A stretch of 64,000 nucleotides of DNA from Pediococcus acidilactici DSM 20284. GTDB taxonomy: Bacteria; Bacillota; Bacilli; Lactobacillales; Lactobacillaceae. Both the position numbers and the translations under genes were made by a program. The stretch is from assembly GCF_000146325.1 (NCBI RefSeq), contig NZ_GL397067.1, forward strand, positions 726,919 to 790,918, given 5' to 3'. Below, one piece after another: positions 57,774-64,000 of the stretch; the stretch's first letter is position 1, and each line of letters begins with the position of its first letter. A model generated the notes under the pieces. It saw only the letters and a list, made by a program, of their open reading frames with translations. It was not told where the DNA came from and did not search any database.

Positions 57774-58238
57774 ATGCAACCCCAATTCGTACCGATGACT
57801 AAAACCGGATATCAAAAGATTCAACAAGAGATTGCTGATCTAAAAAAGACCCGCCCCGGCTTGATTAAGGCGTTAGCGGACGCCCGCGCACTGGGTGATT
57901 TATCCGAAAATGCGGAATATAGTGCAGCCAAACGGGATTTACGCCGAATGGAAGGCCGCCTACGCTATCTGGAACGGCAGATTAACTACTCCAAGATTGT
58001 GGAAAACACGGATCGTACTAAAATTGACCTCGGCAGCAACGTCACTCTCCGATTTTTGGATGACGACTTCACCGTCACTTACGAAATTGTGGGTAAACAT
58101 GAAGCCGACGTGGCTCAGCAAAAAGTTTCTTATCAATCTCCGCTAGGCGCTGCCCTACTACACCACCACCTTCATGACGTGGTGACGGTTAACGCCCCCG
58201 ATGAGCAATATCAGGTGGAAATTTTAGCAATTAATTAA
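57774..58238 (+). CDS. GreA/GreB-like transcription elongation factor
   Basis: 154 aa. The N-terminal coiled coil (about residues 6-78) carries the tip motif LGDLSENAEYSAAKRD, with the acidic residues that restart stalled RNA polymerase intact. The C-terminal FKBP-like domain (about 80-154) includes YQSPLGAALL. The sequence is divergent in its C-terminal half, so this may be a paralogue of the housekeeping GreA. The ATG at 57774 has AAAGGA nine bases upstream. Confidence 0.88.
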   Translation: MQPQFVPMTKTGYQKIQQEIADLKKTRPGLIKALADARALGDLSENAEYSAAKRDLRRMEGRLRYLERQINYSKIVENTDRTKIDLGSNVTLRFLDDDFTVTYEIVGKHEADVAQQKVSYQSPLGAALLHHHLHDVVTVNAPDEQYQVEILAIN

Positions 58239-58257
58239 CCATTTTTCGCTTAGTTTA

Positions 58258-58286
58258 TTGACGAAATGCAAAATTTAGTGTAAATT
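58258..58286 (+). promoter_or_regulatory. tRNA operon promoter
   Basis: TTGACG (58258-58263) and TAAATT (58281-58286) 17 bases apart, 12 bases before the first tRNA. Confidence 0.65.
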
Positions 58287-58298
58287 AATATAGTAATT

Positions 58299-58371
58299 TG
58301 CCCGCTGGTCAAATTGGTTAAGACGTCGGCCTCTCAAGCCGGAGTTACGGGTTCGATCCCCGTGCGGGTGA
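58299..58371 (+). tRNA. tRNA-Glu (anticodon CUC)
   Basis: Cloverleaf: acceptor TGCCCGC / GCGGGTG, D-stem GTC/GAC, anticodon stem TCGGC/GCCGG with loop CTCTCAA (anticodon CTC), and T-arm ACGGG-TTCGATC-CCCGT. Discriminator base A. The first acceptor pair is U1-G72 and the second G2-U71, both wobble, which is unusual. No CCA is encoded. It reads GAG. Confidence 0.88.
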
Positions 58372-58376
58372 TTTAT

Positions 58377-58449
58377 TGGCCATTCGCCAAATTGGTAAGG
58401 CAGCGGACTCTGAATCCGTAATTTACTGGTTCGAACCCAGTATGGCCAA
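58377..58449 (+). tRNA. tRNA-Gln (anticodon CUG)
   Basis: Cloverleaf: acceptor TGGCCAT / ATGGCCA, anticodon stem GCGGA/TCCGT with loop CTCTGAA (anticodon CTG), and T-arm ACTGG-TTCGAAC-CCAGT. The U1-A72 pair is typical of tRNA-Gln. No CCA is encoded. Five bases after tRNA-Glu. It reads CAG. Confidence 0.92.
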
Positions 58450-58455
58450 TCATTT

Positions 58456-58498
58456 AAAAAGCTGTCATCCTCAAGATCAGAGGGTGGCAGCTTTTTTG
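58456..58498 (+). terminator. tRNA operon terminator
   Basis: AAAAAGCTGTCATCCTC / GAGGGTGGCAGCTTTTTT hairpin. Confidence 0.88.
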
Positions 58499-58506
58499 TT
58501 TAACCA

Positions 58507-58562
58507 CAAAAAAATCCGTTGGCATTTAGTTTACACGCTTAATACCAACGGATTTTATTTTC
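58507..58562 (-). terminator. Terminator after the class A beta-lactamase-like gene
   Basis: Minus strand: AAAATCCGTTGG / CCAACGGATTTTTTT stem around a 28-base loop, convergent with the tRNA operon terminator. Confidence 0.75.
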
Positions 58563-58567
58563 GCTTC

Positions 58568-59533
58568 CTAAGCCTTCCGTTCAGCTCCCGCAATTTTTAG
58601 CTGAACGCCGACTTGTTGACTTAACTTTTCTAATAATGCCTCCCCGCTTTCCAAAGAAGGGTTATCTTCTGACATGATTGCAATAGTACAACTGTTCTCG
58701 CCCTTGCCTAAGTAACCAACGCTGTTAACAATCCAGTGCCCGTTAGGCATCTGTTTCCAACCATTCTTTAGCCAAGCATACTCGGAACCTGCTGAAATTC
58801 CCCAGTCTTGGTCGTCGGCAACGTTAGCCATCAAATTTTTAGTATAGGCCTTTGACTTATTTGAGATATAGCCGTTCTCGTAAAAAATCTTGTTTAACAC
58901 CTTAATTTGGTCACGGGGGGTGGTGGGTGTCAGCGCCCACCCACTTGCTAACGCAGTCGAGTTAGTCATTTTTAAGTTGTTAAACAATTGCCCTAAACCT
59001 CGCGCGCTGCCGATATCATTGTAGATACTCGTGGCCGCATCGTTGTCACTATTTTCAATCATCTGTACCGTCGCGTTTTGCTCTCCGGTGGTTAAAGCGC
59101 TGGCTTTTTGGTGACGCTGATGTAACAGTTCTACTAAAAAGTCGGTTTTAATAATACTTGCCGAAGGGAAAGTAGTCTGCTTGGTATTGGTTGCCTCATA
59201 AAGCTGATGGTCTCGTTTTGAATACACTGCAACCGCAACCTTTGCATTTGTATTCGCTAAAAACGGACGTAATTGTTCAGCAAATCCCTTAGCGGTCGCT
59301 TTATTGACGGCTTTCTTCATTGGAACTTGTGGGTTTGTCGCGGGTTGATGCTTAGCCGAACCCTTTTTGTTTACTGGGCCGCGTGGCGATTGTGATTGCG
59401 CAACTTCTTGGTGTGCGCTAACCCGTAACATTTCTAAGCCCACTACACTAGTTATCAAGACCAAGATGGTTACCATTGAATAAAATCGCGTCCAATTTAA
59501 TCTTGGGGAAGGCTTTTGCCAATTTTGCTTCAT
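58568..59533 (-). CDS. Class A beta-lactamase-like serine hydrolase, membrane-anchored
   Basis: 321 aa with an N-terminal signal anchor (about residues 17-38) and a Gln/Pro/Lys-rich linker, then a beta-lactamase2-type domain from about residue 85. SxxK is PSASIIK near residue 145, SDN is NSDNDAA near 178, and the KTG-like element is LKNGW near 265. It probably acts on cell-wall peptides or is a low-activity penicillin-binding protein. It is not necessarily a resistance enzyme. The omega-loop Glu cannot be placed with certainty. Confidence 0.87.
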   Translation of the reverse strand: MKQNWQKPSPRLNWTRFYSMVTILVLITSVVGLEMLRVSAHQEVAQSQSPRGPVNKKGSAKHQPATNPQVPMKKAVNKATAKGFAEQLRPFLANTNAKVAVAVYSKRDHQLYEATNTKQTTFPSASIIKTDFLVELLHQRHQKASALTTGEQNATVQMIENSDNDAATSIYNDIGSARGLGQLFNNLKMTNSTALASGWALTPTTPRDQIKVLNKIFYENGYISNKSKAYTKNLMANVADDQDWGISAGSEYAWLKNGWKQMPNGHWIVNSVGYLGKGENSCTIAIMSEDNPSLESGEALLEKLSQQVGVQLKIAGAERKA

Positions 59534-59586
59534 TTAATCTAAACTCCTACTCAATAAACTTTAATACTGGATCCCAAGCGCAACAG

Positions 59587-60130
59587 CTACTCAAGTTGTT
59601 CAATCACCCGCACAAATTTAAGAAACTTTTGCAAAATTTGTTCAAGAAAAGCCACCATTCTTGCATCCCGCAAATCACCGGCTTCATTGAAAGCTGTTTT
59701 TGCACTACTTAGCAAAAACTCATTGCCCGATATAACGATCCCATTGACGTATAAGCGCCTCTAGGATCTGTTTCAAATGCAATTGAGTGCAGGAACCCCC
59801 TTGTCTATACTGTCACCCGGATTGATTTCCCATCGGGTAATTTAAACGAAAACCATTTAATAAGTTTTTTCAGAGCTGCAGGGATAGCATGATTATGTTC
59901 TGGAGCGGCGAAAATTATCCCATCGGTCGCATTATTTTTTGATTTAACTCCTGTAAAACGAGGAGGGCGCTTAGGTCTTGATCCTCGTTAAATAGGTGAA
60001 CTTGCCGAAGATCTAGCACTTCAATTGTCACGTTTTTTGAAAATATTGCCGTAAATGCTCCACTAACATTCGTTTATATGATTGCTCGCCAATCGATCCG
60101 GCAATTACCCCAAATTTTATTTTATCACAC
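59587..60130 (-). pseudogene. NADPH-dependent FMN reductase, frameshifted
   Basis: Three-frame reading of the minus strand gives a full-length flavin-reductase-like protein broken by frameshifts. The N-terminus is KFGVIAGSIGEQSYKRML, then a shift to VTIEVLDLRQVHLFNEDQ, a further shift to DGIIFAAPEHNHAIPAAL, and in later frames QLHLKQILEAL and ISGNEFLLSSAKTAFNEAG, ending with a stop at 59587. No intact start codon is seen (ATA in place of ATG). It follows another decayed copy of the same family. With no other gene here, this accounts for most of the 59534-60171 gap. Confidence 0.82.
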
Positions 60131-60171
60131 GCCCTCTCGAGGGCTATCGCCATTTTGGCGCACAAATTACT

Positions 60172-60459
60172 TTAATTCTGTTTCATAGCTTGATGAGCAT
60201 GGTTTAACTGCTGGACATTTTTAGTTTGATCAATTAAATCACCACGTTCATCAAATACTTGTGGAGAATTCTCCAACAAAAATTCAGTACTAGGCAAAAT
60301 CCGGGCTTTCAGTTCTGATGCGCCTAAAATTTTCCGTAGCTGAGTATACGCTCTTGAAGCGCCCAAATTACCGTAAGCGGCAGCCGTGATTATTAGTGAT
60401 TTATCTAAAATGCGATGAATGCCGTGCGTTAATCCCCATATCGCAACAAGTTGTTTCAT
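60172..60459 (-). pseudogene. NADPH-dependent FMN reductase remnant with internal deletion
   Basis: A 95-residue frame with an ideal GGAGGAGG site before its ATG at 60459. The first residues MKQLVAIWG look like the family start, then the sequence jumps to LIITAAAYGNLGASRAY and continues through the C-terminal block LPSTEFLLENSP. About 90 residues, including most of the flavin-binding region, are missing against the family length near 180. It is therefore probably non-functional, although it is still translatable. Confidence 0.75.
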
Positions 60460-60587
60460 TTCGCTAACCTCCTCCAAATTAGCTTTGTCCATCAAACCGC
60501 TTTACACTTCATTACCATTATACGACTCCTAATGTAAACGCTTAACCTATTTTTTGACGAATTCGATTTTTTATAAAGTTAACCCCA

Positions 60588-60616
60588 TTTACAAAGTTAA
60601 AAAAACGTGGTACCTT
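60588..60616 (+). promoter_or_regulatory. thiW promoter
   Basis: TTTACA (60588-60593) and TACCTT (60611-60616) with a 17-base spacer, 20 bases before the TPP riboswitch. Confidence 0.5.
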
Positions 60617-60634
60617 GATCAACAAATAACTACT

Positions 60635-60713
60635 AACATTGCTGGGGTGCCACGCGGCTGAGATTATACCCATTGAACCTGATCTAATTAGGATTAGCGC
60701 AGGGAGCAGTGCA
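60635..60713 (+). promoter_or_regulatory. TPP riboswitch (THI element)
   Basis: The conserved GGGGTGCC, GGCTGAGATTATACCC, TTGAACCTGATCTAATTAGG and GCGCAGGGA blocks occur in order, closed by the P1 helix CATTGCT / AGCAGTG. It binds thiamine pyrophosphate and should switch off thiW. Confidence 0.96.
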
Positions 60714-60760
60714 TTAGCCAAGCTACGTATAATTGTGTTTTTACTGATTTTATGTAACCA

Positions 60761-60793
60761 GCGGTGTCCTGCTTTGCGGGAGACCGCTTTTTA
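60761..60793 (+). terminator. Expression-platform terminator of the TPP riboswitch
   Basis: GCGGTGTCCTGC-TTTG-CGGGAGACCGC followed by TTTTT, 50 bases before the thiW start, consistent with transcriptional control. Confidence 0.8.
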
Positions 60794-60847
60794 ACTGGGC
60801 TTTTTAGGTAGCATCCCCTAGCTAAAATTAATTTTGGAGGAATTACC

Positions 60848-61363
60848 ATGCAAAATAAAACCACTTTACGACTGGCCATCGCTGCTTTACTGATCGCCAT
60901 CGACGTAGTTACTTCCCCGCTTTTTCGGATCGAAGGAATGGCACCCATGTCGAGCGTGCTAAACGTAATCATTGGCTGTTTGGTCGGCCCCTTTTACGCA
61001 TTCGCGATCACTTTGATGACCGGAATAATTCGGATGCTCATTCTGGGAATTCCCCCGCTCGCCTTAACTGGCGCAGTATTTGGTGGCGTTCTTTCCGCCC
61101 TCTTTTACCGGTGGACTAACCGGGTCGGCGGCGCTTGGCTAGGGGAAATCATCGGTACCGGAATTATTGGCTCCCTGCTAAGCTATCCGGTGATGATTTT
61201 ATTCACCGGCAGTAGTAACGGCTTGTATTGGTTCATTTACACTCCGCGTTTCCTCGCTGCGACCCTTTTTGGCGGCTTAGTGGGCACCATTTTAACTAAG
61301 ATTCTGCTTAAGAGTCCGCGTTTTCTACGATATCAACAGCTGTTTAGCAAATTAAAACTGTAA
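60848..61363 (+). CDS. thiW: ECF transporter S component ThiW (thiazole uptake)
   Basis: 171 aa with about five or six membrane segments. The N-terminal KTTLRLAIAALLIAIDVVTSPLFRIEGMAPMSS block, with its acidic residue and IEGMAP, is typical of ThiW. It gives substrate specificity to an energy-coupling-factor transporter whose EcfAAT module lies elsewhere. The TPP riboswitch upstream supports a thiamine-precursor role. TGGAGGAATTACC precedes the ATG. No other thiamine genes are next to it. Confidence 0.92.
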   Translation: MQNKTTLRLAIAALLIAIDVVTSPLFRIEGMAPMSSVLNVIIGCLVGPFYAFAITLMTGIIRMLILGIPPLALTGAVFGGVLSALFYRWTNRVGGAWLGEIIGTGIIGSLLSYPVMILFTGSSNGLYWFIYTPRFLAATLFGGLVGTILTKILLKSPRFLRYQQLFSKLKL

Positions 61364-61365
61364 AT

Positions 61366-61409
61366 AAAAAATCCTGACCACAATTTTTAAATTGCGATCA
61401 GGATTTTTA
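61366..61409. terminator. Bidirectional terminator between thiW and pgi
   Basis: AAAAAATCCTGACC / GATCAGGATTTTT stem between convergent genes. Confidence 0.8.
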
Positions 61410-61429
61410 AATACTAGCCTAGTTTAAAA

Positions 61430-62782
61430 TTATTTTAAACGAGCATTTAATTCTTCAGTCTTATCTTCGTAACCTGGTTTACCAAGTAAAGCAAACATGT
61501 TGGACTTGTATGCTTCAACACCTGGTTGGTTGAATGGGTTGATTCCGTTCAAGTAACCAGAAACGGCAACGGCTGCTTCAAAGAAGTAAATCATGTAACC
61601 AAGCGTGTAAGCAGTTTGGTCAGGGATGTTAAGCGTCATTACCGGAACGCCACCATCGTTGTGTGCAAGGGTAACCCCTTGGTAAGCTTTCTTATTAACT
61701 TCGTCCATTGTCCGACCTTCTAGGTAACGGAGACCATCAAGGTTTTCTGCTTCCTTAGGAATGTCGATGTCATGGTTTGGCTTTTCAACGTTAATTACAG
61801 TTTCCATCAAGTCGCGACGACCTTCTTGGATGTATTGTCCAAGTGAGTGTAAATCAGTTGAGAAGTTTGCTGATGAAGGGTAAATGCCCTTTTGGTCCTT
61901 ACCTTCGGATTCACCCATCAATTGCTTCCACCATTCGCCAAAGTATTGTAACGTTGGTTCGTAGTTTTCAAGCAATTCGGTAGTGTAACCCTTCCGGTAA
62001 AGGATGTTCCGCAATGCGGCATACTTGTATGCGTCGTTTTTGTTAACGTCAGCATCTGTGTATTCCTTGCTTGCGTCTTCGGCACCCTTCATTAATTGAT
62101 CGATGTCGCCACCAGCTACGGCAATTGGAAGTAAACCAACTGCAGAAAGTACTGAGAAACGTCCCCCGATGTCATCAGGCACAACAAATTCTTCGTAGCC
62201 TTCAGCATCTGCTTCAGTCTTCAAAGCACCTTTTGCACGGTCAGTTGTAGCGTAGATCCGTTTCTTAGCTTCTTCTTCACCGTATTTTGCAATCAATTTT
62301 TCCTTCAAAACGCGGAAAGCAATTGCAGGTTCGGTAGTTGTACCCGACTTAGAAATTACGTTGATCGAGAAGTCACGGTCACCAATCAAGTTCAAAACGT
62401 CTGCAAGGTATGTGGAACTAATTGAGTTACCAGCAAAAATTACTTGAGGTGCACCGTTACGTTGTTCCTTAGTCAACATGTTGTAGAACGTGTTGTTTAA
62501 GAAATCAATTGCGGCACGGGCTCCCAAATATGAGCCACCAATTCCGATTGCAACAAAGACTTCGGAATCTTCGCGAATCTTTTCAGCAGCTTTCTTAATC
62601 CGTGCGAATTCTTCCTTATCGTAGTTAGATGGTAAGTCTAACCAGCCCCGGAAGTCGCTTCCTGCACCAGTACCTTTGCGAACTAATTCGTCGGCAGCGG
62701 TAACCATTGGTTGGATTTCAGCAAGTTCATTTTCATGAACGAAATCAGCCACGTTGGAACTATCAAATGAAATGTGTGCCAT
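61430..62782 (-). CDS. pgi: Glucose-6-phosphate isomerase
   Basis: 450 aa bacterial-type Pgi linking glucose-6-P and fructose-6-P. Family blocks are [16 protein letters not shown] near residue 78, [12 protein letters not shown] near 144 and [19 protein letters not shown] [11 protein letters not shown] near 205. The C-terminal Lys segment is [11 protein letters not shown]. Monocistronic with AAGGGG upstream. Highly biased codons suggest strong expression. Confidence 0.98.
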   Translation of the reverse strand: MAHISFDSSNVADFVHENELAEIQPMVTAADELVRKGTGAGSDFRGWLDLPSNYDKEEFARIKKAAEKIREDSEVFVAIGIGGSYLGARAAIDFLNNTFYNMLTKEQRNGAPQVIFAGNSISSTYLADVLNLIGDRDFSINVISKSGTTTEPAIAFRVLKEKLIAKYGEEEAKKRIYATTDRAKGALKTEADAEGYEEFVVPDDIGGRFSVLSAVGLLPIAVAGGDIDQLMKGAEDASKEYTDADVNKNDAYKYAALRNILYRKGYTTELLENYEPTLQYFGEWWKQLMGESEGKDQKGIYPSSANFSTDLHSLGQYIQEGRRDLMETVINVEKPNHDIDIPKEAENLDGLRYLEGRTMDEVNKKAYQGVTLAHNDGGVPVMTLNIPDQTAYTLGYMIYFFEAAVAVSGYLNGINPFNQPGVEAYKSNMFALLGKPGYEDKTEELNARLK

Positions 62783-62997
62783 TTTAAATACCCCTTTTAT
62801 TTAGAATTCCCTACTATTATACAATAGTTTGCCAGACTTTGAAGAACTTTGGACAACTTGAAGCGGTTAAATTTTCCTTAAACAAATTAGCGTCCGTCAG
62901 CAAGTCACTTTAAAAATTAAGTTTTTCTAAAGAAAATTGGTCTATATCTTTTGTTGAATTCTACGCAAAAACTCCTCATGTTTTTATATGATTGCAT

Positions 62998-63034
62998 AAA
63001 AAAGACTGAGAATTTTATAATCCCAGTCTTTTTT
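62998..63034 (-). terminator. Terminator of the GRP transporter gene
   Basis: Minus strand: AAAAAAGACTGGGA / TCTCAGTCTTTTTT stem, just after the transporter stop. The gap to the pgi start shows nothing else clear. Confidence 0.8.
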
Positions 63035-63050
63035 CTTCATATTAAGATTT

Positions 63051-63920
63051 CTATTTTAACGTTGCTAGTAACGTTTCACCGATAATAATTAAAATCGAGC
63101 CGATAATCACGAACTGCATTTCGCGATGGGTCTTACGCTCGCCTAGTAACCAAATTGATCCGAAAGTAGAAATTACAATTCCAGCTTGTGCTAAAGAGTA
63201 GCTAATTGCTAGTCCAACTGATGGAATTGCCAAGAACATGAAGATGTTCCCGATTCCCCAAATCAAACCAGTAGTAATGTTTAAGAACGTTGGTTTCTTT
63301 GCAATTTGATCCGTTTCTTTAGCAAAGAAAACAAATAAGAAAGCTCCGAGCAACATTCCAACTGCTTGTGGGAAAATAATTGCCTTCGCATCAACATTTG
63401 CAAAACGCACGATTACCGTATAACCGATGTACCCAATCGTCGAAATTGTCAGCGCTTGAATTCCGGCTGGCATATTTTCGTCATCGTTTTCCGTCGTGGA
63501 ATCGCTCTTATCTTTTAGCGACGTTAATGCCGCACCAACGATTAAAGCGATTACCGCGATGGTACCAACCATAATCATATTACCGGAAGTCCATTCGTGC
63601 CAAATCAGTACCCCTGCAAGGGCGTTCCCTGCCAACTGTAAGCCGGTTGAAATTGGCACTGTCTTAGAAACCCCAATGTGCTTCATTGAACTAAACTGGT
63701 TAAATTGCCCAACTGCCCAAAAAAGGCCGGAAATCAAACCAGCAATCCAAATCTTACCGTTTAACGTTGGCTGGTAAATCACGAGGGTCACTAAGGAGAA
63801 AATCACCGCACCCATCGTCATTCCTAACGTTTGCTGCGACGCACTCCCGCCTAAGCGGCCACTCACTAAACCAATACTTCCCCACATAATTGCGGGAACC
63901 AAAGCGAGTAAAATATTCAT
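63051..63920 (-). CDS. GRP-family sugar transporter (GlcU/RbsU-like)
   Basis: 289 aa with ten hydrophobic segments in the drug/metabolite transporter fold. LALVPAIMWGSIGLVSGRLGGS at the N-terminus and LFWAVGQFNQFSSMKHIGVSKTVPISTGLQL are the glucose/ribose porter family blocks. It probably imports glucose or ribose with protons; which one cannot be told. The ATG at 63920 has AGGAG seven bases upstream, and a longer in-frame ATG at 63962 lacks a site. Upstream on the same strand TGGTACAAT (63976-63984) is an extended -10 promoter. Confidence 0.92.
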   Translation of the reverse strand: MNILLALVPAIMWGSIGLVSGRLGGSASQQTLGMTMGAVIFSLVTLVIYQPTLNGKIWIAGLISGLFWAVGQFNQFSSMKHIGVSKTVPISTGLQLAGNALAGVLIWHEWTSGNMIMVGTIAVIALIVGAALTSLKDKSDSTTENDDENMPAGIQALTISTIGYIGYTVIVRFANVDAKAIIFPQAVGMLLGAFLFVFFAKETDQIAKKPTFLNITTGLIWGIGNIFMFLAIPSVGLAISYSLAQAGIVISTFGSIWLLGERKTHREMQFVIIGSILIIIGETLLATLK

Positions 63921-64000
63921 ATCAATATCTCCTATATATTTATCAATCTCTGTCTCTCTCATAAGACAAAGTATTATTGTACCAGTTATGAAAACGAATT

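Overview
The window is chromosomal DNA of a low-to-mid GC Firmicute of the family Lactobacillaceae. The evidence is the gene set and order (tdk-prfA-prmC-tsaC-glyA-upp followed by the atp operon region, DUF1146/DUF2969/DUF975/DUF2785 genes), T-box and TPP leaders, and strong AGGAGG ribosome-binding sites. Most genes lie on the minus strand. Two features point, as an inference, towards a coccoid member such as Pediococcus. First, mreB is absent from both places where rod-shaped lactobacilli usually carry it, and minCD is absent after mreD, while mreC, mreD, rodA and ezrA are kept. Second, the D-Ala ligase carries the Phe associated with D-Ala-D-lactate synthesis. Species cannot be fixed from the sequence alone.

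Layout. 1-1034: cardiolipin synthase (cut by the window edge). 1.1-3.7 kb: amino-acid ABC transporter behind a tandem T-box leader whose first specifier reads His. 3.7-5.9 kb: mreD, mreC, radC. 5.9-10.3 kb: folC and valS, valS with a Val T-box. 10.3-15.3 kb: tpx, thiI, a cysteine desulfurase, ezrA. 15.5-19.2 kb (plus strand): methionine sulfoxide reductase, rpsD, rarA, a 6S-like RNA, a small membrane protein, a universal stress protein. 19.2-24 kb: a dispersed repeat, tag, ddl, DUF2785, an amino-acid permease. 24-27 kb: GntR regulator, ABC transporter and DUF975 protein. 27.3-30.2 kb: metNIQ behind a Met T-box. 30.3-39 kb: rodA, DUF2969, yidD, DUF1146, then atpBEFHAGDC. 39-42.4 kb: ABC ATPase plus a large FtsX-like permease. 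42.7-48.2 kb: tdk-prfA-prmC-tsaC-glyA-upp. 48.5-50.6 kb: murT-gatD. 50.7-57.3 kb: manA, a serine hydrolase, and a TetR-controlled heterodimeric multidrug ABC exporter. 57.4-58.5 kb: an unknown small protein, a GreA-like factor, tRNA-Glu(CUC) and tRNA-Gln(CUG). 58.6-60.5 kb: a class A beta-lactamase-like protein and two decayed FMN reductases. 60.6-64 kb: TPP riboswitch-thiW, pgi, a GRP-family sugar transporter.

Themes. Amino-acid supply is under tRNA sensing: three T-box-led operons cover His uptake, Val charging and Met uptake. Cell-wall genes are prominent: mreCD, rodA, ddl, murT-gatD, ezrA. The most unusual non-coding structures are the tandem T-box with a reduced second Stem I, and a four-copy dispersed repeat made of a long imperfect hairpin with covarying base pairs next to a copy-specific sequence that in three copies is a palindrome. 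No prophage, insertion sequence or CRISPR array was seen.
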